Assembly (NCBI RefSeq): GCF_002814235.1
Contig: NZ_PHSU01000023.1
Span: 1-64,000 of the forward strand
Source: Pseudomonas sp. QS1027
Lineage (GTDB): Bacteria; Pseudomonadota; Gammaproteobacteria; Pseudomonadales; Pseudomonadaceae
Direction: 5' to 3'
Length of the DNA: 64,000 nt
Shown piece by piece: positions 53,255 to 62,188 of this stretch; position 1 is the stretch's first letter, and each line of letters opens with the position of its first letter. Both the position numbers and the translations under genes were made by a program. The notes below the pieces were generated by a model. The model saw only the letters and a list, made by a program, of their open reading frames with translations, was not told where the DNA came from and made no database searches.

Positions 53255-54154
53255 TCAAAGAGCGAAGCTGTCGATAATCGCCTGCTTGACCAGCAGCACC
53301 GCGCCATCCGTCTGCGCATGGGTGCGCCAGCCCAGCTCGATGGGATAGTGCGGCAGGTCGATGGGACAGGGGAGCATCTGGATATCGCATAACCCGGCGA
53401 TTGCCCGGGCGGCATGGGTGGGCAAGGTCGCCACCGCCGACGAGCCCTTCAGCAGGAAGGGCAAGGCCGCGAAATGCGTGGTGGCGGTGACGACCTTGCG
53501 GCTCAAGCCCCTGGCCGCCAGCCCCTCGTCGACGATACCGATAAAACCTCCCGAGGAGATCAGGATGTGCTCGCGGGTCACATAGTCCTGCAGATCGAGG
53601 GCGGTCCTGTCCCCCAGGCTGGCGCGATCCACCAGGCAGGCATAACCGCCCTCCCCGAGCAGATGCCGACCCAGCAGCCGATTGGGGATGCCGCCGGCGG
53701 TGATGGTCAGATCGAACTGGCGCTCCATCAGGGCATCGACCGCGATCTGGCTGTGGGTCTGGCGAAAAATCAGCCGCAGGTTTTTCGCCCGTTGCGCCAC
53801 GGTTTCGATCAACTGGCGACCGAGGGCAATTTCAAAGTCGTCGGACAGGCCGATGGTCACCGAGCGCCCTTCATAACCGGCCAGGGACGGCTGGACCAGG
53901 GAAAAGCTCTGGCGACATTTGTTCAAGGCATCGGAGATCACCGGCTTGAGCTGGTTGGCGATCAGGGTCGGCGACAAGCCCCGGCCGGTGCGGACAAAGA
54001 GCTGATCGCCGTACATCGCGCGCAGGCGGTTCAAGGCGGCGCTGACCGCGGACTGGGTCAGCCCGAGCTGCAACGCCGCGCGACTGGCGCTGCCTTCGTC
54101 ATGCAGGGCTTCGAAGACCTTGAGCAGGTTGAGATCGGTACTGTTGATATTCAT
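53255..54154 (-). CDS. LysR-family regulator (NodD-like)
   Basis: 299 residues from ATG 54154 (a longer start at 54175 lacks support). HTH with DLNLLKVFEALHDEGSASRA, LGLTQSAVSAALNRLRAMYG, RTGRGLSPT; effector domain with VTIGLSDDFEIALGRQLIET. The codon use turns to the GC-rich core style here, so this gene marks the right border of the accessory stretch. The divergent neighbour would be on the other side of 54180, but the next genes lie on the same strand, so the target is uncertain. Confidence 0.87.
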   Translation of the reverse strand: MNINSTDLNLLKVFEALHDEGSASRAALQLGLTQSAVSAALNRLRAMYGDQLFVRTGRGLSPTLIANQLKPVISDALNKCRQSFSLVQPSLAGYEGRSVTIGLSDDFEIALGRQLIETVAQRAKNLRLIFRQTHSQIAVDALMERQFDLTITAGGIPNRLLGRHLLGEGGYACLVDRASLGDRTALDLQDYVTREHILISSGGFIGIVDEGLAARGLSRKVVTATTHFAALPFLLKGSSAVATLPTHAARAIAGLCDIQMLPCPIDLPHYPIELGWRTHAQTDGAVLLVKQAIIDSFAL

Positions 54155-54231
54155 CCGGTTTGTACTGCTTGCCAATGAAGGCAGCCAGATTAATACATCA
54201 GCCCCAAGGCGTCGCGACCTGCCTCAGCCGT

Positions 54232-54873
54232 TCAACCCGGGTTGCCGACCGGTTCAGTCCCCTTCGCCTCCTCCAGCAAGGCCTGGATCAGCCTTTCCTG
54301 CTCGGCATAAGCGCCTTCGCCAAAATGGCTGTAGCGCACCTGGCCCTTGGCGTCGATCAGGTAATGCGCCGGCCAGAACTGATTATCGAAGGCGTGCCAG
54401 ATCCTGTAGTCGCTGTCGACGGCCACCGGGTAGCCGATGCCGAGTCGCCTGACCTGCTGGCGGACATTGGCCGGGATTTTTTCCTCGGCATATTCGGGGG
54501 TGTGCACCCCGATCACCACCAGCCCGTCCTTGGCATACTTTTTCGCCCATTGATTCACATAAGGCAGCGTGTGCAGGCAGTTGATGCACTCGTAAGTCCA
54601 GAAGTCCACCAGCACCACCTTGCCGCGCAGTGACTCGCGGCTCAGGGGTTCGGAATTGAGCCATTCGACCGCCCCGGCGAGGGACGGCATCGGGCGCTCG
54701 CTGGCGGATTGCGCGCTGACCCTGGCAACGATGTAGTCGGTCACCACCGAGACCGTTCGCAGAACCCCTTGCTGGATCTGGCCGCCTGCCGGGGAAGTGC
54801 AGCTGATACCCCCGGCAATCAGCACCGCCGCCAATACGGCGGTAGCACCCGCCACGCGTCGCCACCCGGCCAT
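54232..54873 (-). CDS. TlpA/DipZ-type thioredoxin-like protein
   Basis: 213 residues. N-terminal hydrophobic anchor (about 8-25) with a possible lipobox Cys (GGISC), then a redoxin domain with the active site TYECINCLHT (C-x-x-C) within VVLVDFWTYECINCLHTLPY. The C-terminal half (YRIWHAFDNQFWPAHYLIDA) is the DipZ/AhpC-TSA-like thioredoxin extension. It acts outside the cytoplasm as a thiol-disulphide reductase or peroxidase partner. The ohr gene ends four bases upstream (gap 54874-54876), so the two form one operon for peroxide or thiol stress. Confidence 0.87.
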   Translation of the reverse strand: MAGWRRVAGATAVLAAVLIAGGISCTSPAGGQIQQGVLRTVSVVTDYIVARVSAQSASERPMPSLAGAVEWLNSEPLSRESLRGKVVLVDFWTYECINCLHTLPYVNQWAKKYAKDGLVVIGVHTPEYAEEKIPANVRQQVRRLGIGYPVAVDSDYRIWHAFDNQFWPAHYLIDAKGQVRYSHFGEGAYAEQERLIQALLEEAKGTEPVGNPG

Positions 54874-54876
54874 CCG

Positions 54877-55308
54877 TCAATCCTCGACGATCAGCGTGAC
54901 ATCGACATTGCCGCGAATGGCCCGTGAGTACGGGCACGTCTGGTGGGCGCGATCCACCAGGCTCTGTACCTGCTCGCGGGAGAAACCCGGGATGGCGATA
55001 CGCAACTCGACCTCAAGGCCATAGTTGCCGGCGGCGTCCTTGCCCAGGCCGACCTTGCTGGTGACCCGGGTGGTGGCCGGCAAGACCCCCTTGTCCTGGG
55101 CCGCCGCCAGCTTCATGGCCCCCAGGAAGCAGGCCGAGTGGCCGGCGGCGAACAGTTGCTCGGGGTTGGTCCCGGGGCCGCCGGCACCACCCAACTCGCG
55201 GGGCGTGGACAACGGCAGATCCAGCGCGCCATCGGTAGAGAGGGCGCGACCTTCACGGCCGCCGGTCACGGAAGTCTGGCCTGCATAAAAAACGCTTTCG
55301 AGGGACAT
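54877..55308 (-). CDS. ohr: organic hydroperoxide resistance protein
   Basis: 143 residues of the Ohr/OsmC family. Both catalytic cysteines are visible: AAGHSACFLGAM and HQTCPYSRAI. The N-terminal VFYAGQTSVTGGREGRA with Arg, and the internal GTNPEQLFAAGHSACF helix, are typical for Ohr. It reduces organic and fatty-acid hydroperoxides using lipoylated proteins. The upstream region (55309-55465) should hold the OhrR operator, but no ohrR gene is present and no clear site was seen. First gene of the pair with the TlpA-like gene. Confidence 0.9.
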   Translation of the reverse strand: MSLESVFYAGQTSVTGGREGRALSTDGALDLPLSTPRELGGAGGPGTNPEQLFAAGHSACFLGAMKLAAAQDKGVLPATTRVTSKVGLGKDAAGNYGLEVELRIAIPGFSREQVQSLVDRAHQTCPYSRAIRGNVDVTLIVED

Positions 55309-55465
55309 GGGCTGCTCCTGGGTGTTGAGGGAATCGACTGGACGTAGTTAAACGCCAGCCTGTATCGCCTCTGTGTCCCGATTGCCCTCGACGTTAAGCC
55401 AGTGTTTCCAGGGGCGGTCCCTACACAGTGCGATACAAACCGCTCCCCTCGGCGTCCCGCCAGGC

Positions 55466-57604
55466 TTACCACTTATAGGTCGCGCTGGCCTGTAGCGTAC
55501 GGGTCGCGCCCCAGTAGCAGAGGAAACCGTTGCTGCAATAGGCCAGGTATTCCTTGTTGAACAGGTTGCTGGCATTCAGGGCCAGGCGCCAATGTTCGAC
55601 GTCGTAGTGCGCCGAAGCATCGAACAAGGTGCGCGCCGGGACCTTCAGCTGGTTGTCGGAACTGCCGTAGCTCGCTCCGAAGTAACGCGCGCCGCCCCCG
55701 AAGCCGATCCCCTTGAGGGCCCCGTCATGGAAGGTGTAGTCGGCCCACAACGACGCGCTTTCGCCAGGAATGCCGGTGGGGTGCTCACCCTGGTCGCCGT
55801 CGTTGGAATGCACGATGCGCTGGTCCATCCAGGTGTAGAAACCGATCAGGCTGAGGTTGTCGGTCAGTTCGCCATGGGCTTCCAGCTCGAGGCCGCGGGA
55901 GCGGATTTCACCTTTCTGGGTCTCGTAGTTCGGGTCCACGTCATCGGTGGTCAGGACGTTCTGCTGGCGCAGGTCGAACACCGCCGCGCTGTAGAGGCTG
56001 CGCGACCCGACCGGCTGGTACTTGATACCGACTTCATACTGCTTGCCGGTGGTCGGCACAAAGGTCTTGCCCTCGCGATCCGTGCCGACCTGCGGCTGGA
56101 ACGACTCGCTGTAGCTGGCATAGGGTGCCAGGCCATTGTCGAAGACATAGCTCAGGCCCGAGCGCCAGGTGAGCTTGCTGTCGCGCTGGCGCGTGTTGCT
56201 CAGGTTCGCCCCGGTCAGCTTGGCGTCCTGGTTGTCATAGGTGCTCGCCCAGTCCTGGCGGGCGCCGATCAGCCAGCGCCAGTGGTCGAGGCTGAGCTGA
56301 TCCTGCACATAGGCGCCGAACTGGCTCTGGGTGGTGTATTGCGAGGTGGTCACCGGCACCGTCGGCAAGGCACTGAAATTCGGGTTGTAGATATTGATCG
56401 CGTTCGGGAAATACTGGCCGCCGCGGTTGATCTGCTGCTGCAGGCGCTGGAGGTCGGCGCCCATCAGCACCGAGTGCTTGATCGCCCCCGTGGCGAAATC
56501 GGCCTGCAACTGGTTATCCATGGCGAACTGGCCCAGGTGCTCGTCGTTGACGTTGGCCCACAACGGCGCGGTCTGCAGATCGGCATCCAGGGGACCGGTC
56601 AGCGAGGTCTGGTAGTAGTCGACATCGTCATGCAGATAGCGGGTGTTCTGGCGGAAGGTCCAGGTGTCGTTGAAGCGGTGGCTGAACTGGTAGCCGAGGG
56701 AAAACTGGGTGCGCTTGAAGCGGTCGCGATCCGGGTCGCCCAGGTAGTCGTTCGGGTGCAGGTTGCCGTTGGGATTGCGCAACACGCTGCCGTACACCGG
56801 CACCGGGTTGAACAGACCGCCTTGCGGGTCGTATTGATAGTTGGCCAGGACCGTCAGGCGGGTGTCGTCGTCGATCTGCCAGCTCACCGCCGGGGCAATG
56901 GCAAAACGTTGCTCCTGGATATGATCGGTCTGGGTATCGGCCATCCGCCCCAGGCCCGTCAGGCGATAGCTGAACTTGCCCTGGTCATCCAGCGGCCCGC
57001 CGAAATCGAAGCCGGCCTGGTAACGATCGTCATTGCCGACCCCGACCTGGATCACGTGCAACGGCGTGTCGGTCGGCTGCTTGCTCTGCATGTCCACCAG
57101 CCCGCCCGGCCCGCTTTGCCCGTAGAGCACCGAAGCCGGTCCGCGCAGGACATCGACGCGCTCGAGGAACCAGGGGTCGATGCGTGGGTTGGCGAACCAG
57201 GTGGTGCGGTTGAGCTTGAGCCCGTCCAGATAGGAATCGGCATCGAACCCACGAATCGACAGCTGATCGAAGCGCAGGTCGTTGTCCTGGGAATACACCC
57301 CCGGGGTGTAGCGCAGGGCCTGGTCGAGGGTCTGCGCGGCCTGGTCATCCATCTGCTGGCGGGTCACCACCGAGATCGACTGCGGGGTTTCCAGCAAGGT
57401 GGCCGCGGTCTTGGTCCCGACCACGGTCTTGCGCGCCACATAACCCTGCACCGGGCCGTCCGCCGGTTCATCTTCGCTGGCGGTGACCGCCGTGGTGCCC
57501 AGGGTCAGCGGCCCCTCGGCGGCCCAGGCCGGGGTATTCAACAGCAGCAGGACCGAGGCCAATCCAGAGAGGCAGAACCCGGACGAAGACAAAGCGAGCG
57601 GCAT
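55466..57604 (-). CDS. TonB-dependent siderophore receptor
   Basis: 712 residues. Signal peptide 1-28 (cleavage after AWA), plug domain about 50-170 (TLLETPQSISVVTRQQMDDQ, DQALRYTPGVYSQD, VDVLRGPASVLYGQSGPGGL), and a 22-strand barrel ending in aromatic Trp (SATYKW). The plug reads as the FhuA/FpvA-type ferrisiderophore group (TIGR01783). AAGGA precedes the ATG. It is divergent from an AraC gene; a degenerate Fur-like site lies upstream. No siderophore synthesis genes are near, so it probably takes up a xenosiderophore. Confidence 0.92.
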   Translation of the reverse strand: MPLALSSSGFCLSGLASVLLLLNTPAWAAEGPLTLGTTAVTASEDEPADGPVQGYVARKTVVGTKTAATLLETPQSISVVTRQQMDDQAAQTLDQALRYTPGVYSQDNDLRFDQLSIRGFDADSYLDGLKLNRTTWFANPRIDPWFLERVDVLRGPASVLYGQSGPGGLVDMQSKQPTDTPLHVIQVGVGNDDRYQAGFDFGGPLDDQGKFSYRLTGLGRMADTQTDHIQEQRFAIAPAVSWQIDDDTRLTVLANYQYDPQGGLFNPVPVYGSVLRNPNGNLHPNDYLGDPDRDRFKRTQFSLGYQFSHRFNDTWTFRQNTRYLHDDVDYYQTSLTGPLDADLQTAPLWANVNDEHLGQFAMDNQLQADFATGAIKHSVLMGADLQRLQQQINRGGQYFPNAINIYNPNFSALPTVPVTTSQYTTQSQFGAYVQDQLSLDHWRWLIGARQDWASTYDNQDAKLTGANLSNTRQRDSKLTWRSGLSYVFDNGLAPYASYSESFQPQVGTDREGKTFVPTTGKQYEVGIKYQPVGSRSLYSAAVFDLRQQNVLTTDDVDPNYETQKGEIRSRGLELEAHGELTDNLSLIGFYTWMDQRIVHSNDGDQGEHPTGIPGESASLWADYTFHDGALKGIGFGGGARYFGASYGSSDNQLKVPARTLFDASAHYDVEHWRLALNASNLFNKEYLAYCSNGFLCYWGATRTLQASATYKW

Positions 57605-57634
57605 GACTGATTCCTTTGCAGAAGCATTACTTTT

Positions 57635-57670
57635 GATAATGCGTCTTATTTAATATTGAATCTCATTCGC
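57635..57670. promoter_or_regulatory. possible Fur box
   Basis: GATAATGCGTCTTATT and AATATTGAATCTCATTC in the divergent receptor/AraC promoter share about 11-12 of 19 positions with GATAATGATAATCATTATC. A match this weak would need footprinting. Confidence 0.3.
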
Positions 57671-57743
57671 CAGTCGGTCATTCTTCTGTGCAAAGGGGTC
57701 AACTAGTGGCCGTTCAAGCCATTTTTCAGGAAATCCATTGGTA

Positions 57744-58508
57744 ATGGACAATATCTGGCGCAAACGCTTTGCCGCGCAGCACGGTCGTTTCACCGAGCCG
57801 CTGCAGGCCAGGGCCTATGACTATGTGCACGGCGCGCGGGAGATCTGGCACAGCCATGAATACGGGCAGCTGGTGCACGCGACCGCCGGGGTTATCCGCG
57901 TCCTCACCCGCCTGGGGGCCTGGACCGTCCCGCCTGGCTACGGTTTCTGGATTGCGCCGGGGGTCGATCACGAATTGCATATGGTCGGCGCTGTCGCCAT
58001 GCGCGCCTTGTATGTCGAGAGTGACCAACTGCCCGCCAGTTGGCTGAGCTGCCGCCTGATCAAGGTCGAGCCGTTGCTGCGCGAACTGATCCTGGTGCTG
58101 CTCGAGCCCGAGGCCGATACCGCGCTGGTCACGCCCCTGCTGCTGCAACGCCTGACCCTGGCCCCGCCCACCGAAGGTTGCAGCCTGCCGCTGCCTCGCG
58201 ACAAACGCCTGCTCAAGGTCTGTGAGTTGCTGCTCGACAACCCGGCCAACCCCGCCACCCTCGAGGACTGGAGCGAACGCATCGGTGCCAGTGTGCGCAC
58301 CTTGCGCCGACGCTTTCGTGATGAAACCGGCTTGAGCTTCAACCAGTGGCGCCAGCAACTGCGCATTGCCGAAGCGGTGTGTCAGTTGGCCCAGGGCCAT
58401 CCGCTGGGGCAGATCGCCCGCGAGCTGGGTTACGCCAATGGCAATGCCTTCGGCGCCATGTTCAAGCGGGTACTGGGGGAAGTCCCGAGCCGTTATGTGA
58501 AGGGTTAA
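57744..58508 (+). CDS. AraC-family regulator
   Basis: 254 residues from ATG 57744; a TTG six bases upstream (57738) has AGGA at a better distance and may be the true start. N-terminal cupin part (HSHEYGQLVHATAGVIRVLT, IAPGVDHELHMVG) and a C-terminal AraC double HTH (about 165-250, ERIGASVRTLRRRFRDETGL, FGAMFKRVLGEVPSRYV). Divergent from the siderophore receptor. The cupin layout is that of the AraC-N1 type that senses small ligands; the target is probably the receptor. Confidence 0.88.
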   Translation: MDNIWRKRFAAQHGRFTEPLQARAYDYVHGAREIWHSHEYGQLVHATAGVIRVLTRLGAWTVPPGYGFWIAPGVDHELHMVGAVAMRALYVESDQLPASWLSCRLIKVEPLLRELILVLLEPEADTALVTPLLLQRLTLAPPTEGCSLPLPRDKRLLKVCELLLDNPANPATLEDWSERIGASVRTLRRRFRDETGLSFNQWRQQLRIAEAVCQLAQGHPLGQIARELGYANGNAFGAMFKRVLGEVPSRYVKG

Positions 58509-58648
58509 GTGCACTGCGCCGGCCGTTTGAGCCCAGGTCAGTCCTTTTTGGAATGATCCCTGGACCTTAATTCGTTTGAACCCTCCCCCCACCACCCGCA
58601 GAATTCAGCCCAAGTCCAGTCATCCCGATTTTGCGGAGTACCCATCCC

Positions 58649-60049
58649 ATGAGCACCGCTGTCTTCGCCCACCCCGACGAAATCCGCGCGAATTTTTCCC
58701 GTGCCATGTCGCAGATGTACAAGACCGAAGTGCCGCTCTACGGCGCGCTGTTGGAGTTGGTCGGACAAATCAATGAGCAGGTGCTGGGCGAGAATGCCCA
58801 GGTCGCCGAGAGCCTGCGCCAGACCGGCGAGATCCGTCGCCTGGACATGGAGCGCCACGGCGCCATTCGCGTCGGCACGGCGGCGGAACTGGCGACCCTG
58901 GCTCGACTGTTCGCGGTGATGGGCATGGAACCGGTGGGTTATTACGACCTCACCCCGGCCGGCGTGCCGGTGCATTCCACGGCCTTTCGCGCGGTGCATG
59001 AAACGGCCTTGCAGGTCAGCCCGTTCCGCGTCTTCACTTCGCTGCTGCGCCTGGAACTGATCGAGGAAGACGGGCTGCGGGAGTTCGCCGAGTGGATCCT
59101 CAGCCGGCGGAATATCTTCACCCCACGCACCATCGAGCTGATCGAAAAGGCCGAGATGAATGGCGGCCTCGATAGCGCCGATGCCGCCGAGTTCGTCCAG
59201 CAGGCGCTGGAAACCTTCCGCTGGCACAACAGCGCCACGGTGTCCCTGGACGAGTACCGCAAGCTCAATGCCCAGCATCGGCTGATCGCCGACGTGGTGG
59301 CGTTCAAGGGCCCGCATATCAACCACCTGACCCCGCGCACCCTGGACATCGATGCGGTGCAGGTGGCCATGCCGGCCAAGGGCATCACCCCCAAGGCGGT
59401 GATCGAAGGCCCGCCGCGCCGCGAGTGCCCGATCCTGTTGCGCCAGACCAGCTTCAAGGCGCTGGAGGAGGCCATCACCTTTATCGGCCAGGACGCCAGC
59501 GAAACCGGCAGCCACTCGGCGCGTTTCGGCGAAATCGAACAACGCGGCGCAGCGCTGACGCCCAAGGGCCGCCTGCTCTACGACCGCTTGCTGAACGCCG
59601 CACGGGAGGAACTCGGTGATTTCCCCAGCGAGGCCAATGCCGCGCGTTATGACCAGATCATGGCGAACGCCTTCAAGGCCTTCCCCGACAACTACAGCGA
59701 GATGCGCAGGCAGGGGTTGGCGTACTTCCGTTACTTCCCGACCGAGAAAGGCATCGCCGCGCGCAGCAGCGAGCTGCCGCTGCGGGAGCTGGAAGCGCTG
59801 ATCGAAGCCGGCCAGGTGAGTTTCGAGCCGCTGGTGTATGAGGACTTTTTGCCGGTCAGTGCGGCCGGGATCTTCCAGTCGAACCTGGGGGATGACGCGC
59901 AGGCGCATTACACCGGCAGCTCCAACCGCGAGCAGTTCCACCAGGCACTGGGGCGCGAAACCATCGATGAGTTGCAGCTGTATGCCGCGACGCAGCGGCG
60001 TTCGCTGCTGGCGTGTTCGACCCGGCTGAATATCGCGCCGTTGGTCTGA
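58649..60049 (+). CDS. hglS: 2-oxoadipate dioxygenase/decarboxylase (D-2-hydroxyglutarate synthase)
   Basis: 466 residues of the DUF1338/YdcJ family. Metal ligands as in P. putida HglS: His70 in MERHGAIR, His226 in GPHINHLTPR and Glu295 in ARFGEIEQRG (294 in the reported numbering, from memory). Arg74 is also kept. HglS uses Fe(II) and O2 to turn 2-oxoadipate into D-2-hydroxyglutarate with loss of CO2, in D-lysine/L-2-aminoadipate catabolism. The start 58649 has GGAG ten bases upstream. A long minus-strand frame at 58538-59941 is only antisense. Neighbours do not add to the pathway. Confidence 0.93.
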   Translation: MSTAVFAHPDEIRANFSRAMSQMYKTEVPLYGALLELVGQINEQVLGENAQVAESLRQTGEIRRLDMERHGAIRVGTAAELATLARLFAVMGMEPVGYYDLTPAGVPVHSTAFRAVHETALQVSPFRVFTSLLRLELIEEDGLREFAEWILSRRNIFTPRTIELIEKAEMNGGLDSADAAEFVQQALETFRWHNSATVSLDEYRKLNAQHRLIADVVAFKGPHINHLTPRTLDIDAVQVAMPAKGITPKAVIEGPPRRECPILLRQTSFKALEEAITFIGQDASETGSHSARFGEIEQRGAALTPKGRLLYDRLLNAAREELGDFPSEANAARYDQIMANAFKAFPDNYSEMRRQGLAYFRYFPTEKGIAARSSELPLRELEALIEAGQVSFEPLVYEDFLPVSAAGIFQSNLGDDAQAHYTGSSNREQFHQALGRETIDELQLYAATQRRSLLACSTRLNIAPLV

Positions 60050-60073
60050 TCCATACGTGTGAACGCTACATAA

Positions 60074-60168
60074 CCCTGTAGGAGCCGGCTTGCTGGCGAT
60101 AGCGATTTTCCAGGCACCGGCGATGTCGGCTACCAGATCGCATCGCCAGCAAGCCGACTCCTACAGGG
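60074..60168. repeat. REP-type inverted pair (REPIN)
   Basis: CCCTGTAGGAGCCGGCTTGC to GGCGAT (60074-60100) pairs with ATCGCCAGCAAGCCGAC to TACAGGG (60142-60168). The core GTAGGAGC..GCTTGC is the Pseudomonas REP form. It lies between convergent hglS and a LysR gene. Confidence 0.85.
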
Positions 60169-60190
60169 ACCGCGTTCGGGCCGTGGCCCG

Positions 60191-61063
60191 CTATATCGCC
60201 TGCTCGGCCATCAACTCATTCAACGCCACCACCAACGGCGCCCGCACCGACGCCCGTTGCCAGACAATCCCCAGGGTCCGAAACAACCTCGGGCCCGGCA
60301 CTTCCCAACGGCGCACGCCCTGCGCCTCGTGATTGGCTTCCGGCCGATCCGGCACCAGCGCCACCCCCAGTCCCTCGGCGACGAACTTGACGATGATGTC
60401 GATGCCATCCAGCTCGAACTGGGACTTGGGCTTGAGGCCATGCCCCTGCAGATAAGCCTCCACCAACTTGCCGCCGACCACCTTGCGGCTGAAGCGGATA
60501 AACGGCTCTTCAACAATGGTCGCCAGCACATCCTCGACCAGCATCGCCGTCGGGGTAATCAGCACCAGCGGCTCCTCCACCAGCGCGATCCACTCGCAGC
60601 TCTTGGGCAAGGCGAACAACGGATGCACGATCAACGCCGCATCCAGGTCGCCACTCACGACCTGCTCCATCAACTCCTGGGAGTTGCCGGGCTCGATATA
60701 GATTTCGATCTCGGGATAACGCCGACGCCACTCATGCAGCGCCGGCGGCAGCAATTGCATCAAGGCATATTGGGTCGCCCCCAGCCGCAAGGGCCCGACC
60801 GGCAGCACGCCGCTGGAGGCACTGGCCCGCAGGTCGCGGGCTTCGCGGACAATCAGCCGCGCCCGCTCGATAATCCGATGGGCCGCCGCGGTCGGTTTCA
60901 CGGTATGCCCGCTGCGTCTGAGCAAGGCATTGTCGAGCTGTTTTTCCAGGGCCTTGATCTGCTGGGCCACGGTGGTCGGCGCCAGGTCCAGCTGACGCGC
61001 CGCCGCGGCGATGGAGCCGCAGTCGATCACCGCCAGGAAGGTTTCGAGAAATAGTGTGTCCAT
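60191..61063 (-). CDS. LysR-family regulator
   Basis: 290 residues. HTH 3-60 (FLETFLAVIDCGSIAAAARQ, LDLAPTTVAQQIKALEKQLD). The effector domain has LRLGATQYALMQLLPPALHE and IEIYIEPGNSQELMEQVV. Divergent from the PLP enzyme at 61158 across about 95 bp, so it most likely controls that gene. No binding site with AGGAG; the ATG is the first codon of the HTH. Confidence 0.88.
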   Translation of the reverse strand: MDTLFLETFLAVIDCGSIAAAARQLDLAPTTVAQQIKALEKQLDNALLRRSGHTVKPTAAAHRIIERARLIVREARDLRASASSGVLPVGPLRLGATQYALMQLLPPALHEWRRRYPEIEIYIEPGNSQELMEQVVSGDLDAALIVHPLFALPKSCEWIALVEEPLVLITPTAMLVEDVLATIVEEPFIRFSRKVVGGKLVEAYLQGHGLKPKSQFELDGIDIIVKFVAEGLGVALVPDRPEANHEAQGVRRWEVPGPRLFRTLGIVWQRASVRAPLVVALNELMAEQAI

Positions 61064-61157
61064 CCACGGATTTTACGTTGTTCAATCGCGCGAACAAGCG
61101 CTTTTCAAGGGTCGTGAAAAACCGCAGATTAGCCCTTTGCACACTCAGGAGCGCGAC

Positions 61158-62144
61158 ATGACCTCACACCCCCTTCAACTGGCCGATATCGAACAGGCCG
61201 CCCTGCGTATCCAGGGGCACGCCGTGGAAACGCCACTGCTGGAATTCCACAGCCTGAATGAACACTGCCAGGGCCGGGTGCTGGTCAAGCCGGAAGTGCT
61301 GCAAAGAACCGGCTCGTTCAAGTTCCGCGGCGCCTACAACACCCTGGCCAGCCTCAGTCCCGAGGAACGCGCCCGTGGCGTGCTGGCCTTCTCCTCCGGC
61401 AATCACGCCCAGGGCGTGGCCTGCGCGGCCAAGCTGTTGGGTATCCGGGCGACGATCCTGATGCCCAAGGATGCCCCTGCACTGAAGATCCGCCGCACCC
61501 GCGAATATGGCGCCCAGGTGGTGCTGTTCGATCGCGAGACCGAAGACCGCGAGGCCATCGCCGCGACGCTGACCGCCGAAAGCGGCGCGGTGCTGGTCAA
61601 GCCCTACGACGATCCGCGGGTCATGGCCGGCCAGGGCACCCTCGGACTGGAGATCGCCCGCCAGGCCGAGGCGCTGGGCCTGCGTCCCGACATGGCCCTG
61701 GTGCCCTGCGGCGGTGGCGGCCTGATTGCCGGGGTGAGCGTGGCCCTGCACAGTCAGTTTCCCGAGATCGCGCTGTATGCGGTGGAGCCGGAGGGCTTCG
61801 ATGACACCGGGCGCTCCCTGGTGGCGGGCAGCCGGCAAAGTATCGCGCCGGGCGGCCATTCGATCTGCGATGCGATCCTGACCCCGGCGCCTGGCGAATT
61901 GACCTTCGAGATCAATCGCCAGTTGCTGCGCGGCGCGCTGACGGTGACCGATGCCGAGGTCCGCTTCGCCCTGAGATGGGCATTCGAGAACCTCAAGCTG
62001 GTGGTCGAACCGGGGGGCGTGGTCGGCCTCGCGGCGTTGCTGGCCGGACGTATCGCGCTGGAGGGCCGTTGCGCAGTGATCGTCTTGTCCGGGGGCAATG
62101 CCGACCCGGCACTGTTCGCCAACGCACTGCTGACGAACGATTGA
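61158..62144 (+). CDS. threonine/serine dehydratase-like PLP enzyme
   Basis: 328 residues from ATG 61158 (AGGAG seven bases upstream). Fold type II: PLP Lys55 in GSFKFRGA, SSGNHAQGVA, PCGGGGLIAG (phosphate-binding glycines) and the C-terminal VVLSGGN. No regulatory ACT domain, so it belongs to the catabolic threonine dehydratase/serine racemase/hydroxyaspartate dehydratase group (TdcB size). Substrate choice between L-threonine, L-serine and 3-hydroxyaspartate cannot be made. A divergent LysR gene lies upstream. Confidence 0.88.
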   Translation: MTSHPLQLADIEQAALRIQGHAVETPLLEFHSLNEHCQGRVLVKPEVLQRTGSFKFRGAYNTLASLSPEERARGVLAFSSGNHAQGVACAAKLLGIRATILMPKDAPALKIRRTREYGAQVVLFDRETEDREAIAATLTAESGAVLVKPYDDPRVMAGQGTLGLEIARQAEALGLRPDMALVPCGGGGLIAGVSVALHSQFPEIALYAVEPEGFDDTGRSLVAGSRQSIAPGGHSICDAILTPAPGELTFEINRQLLRGALTVTDAEVRFALRWAFENLKLVVEPGGVVGLAALLAGRIALEGRCAVIVLSGGNADPALFANALLTND

Positions 62145-62188
62145 GCGACGCGGTGCAGAAGTGACGCTTCTGCACCCGACGGGATTCG

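Noticed and set aside
55592..57610. 672-codon plus-strand open frame
   Set aside because: Antisense to the TonB receptor; no binding site, Val/Arg/Gly/Gln-rich shadow composition.
58538..59941. 467-codon minus-strand open frame
   Set aside because: It is antisense to hglS, whose metal ligands are plain; high-GC codon bias leaves the opposite strand open.
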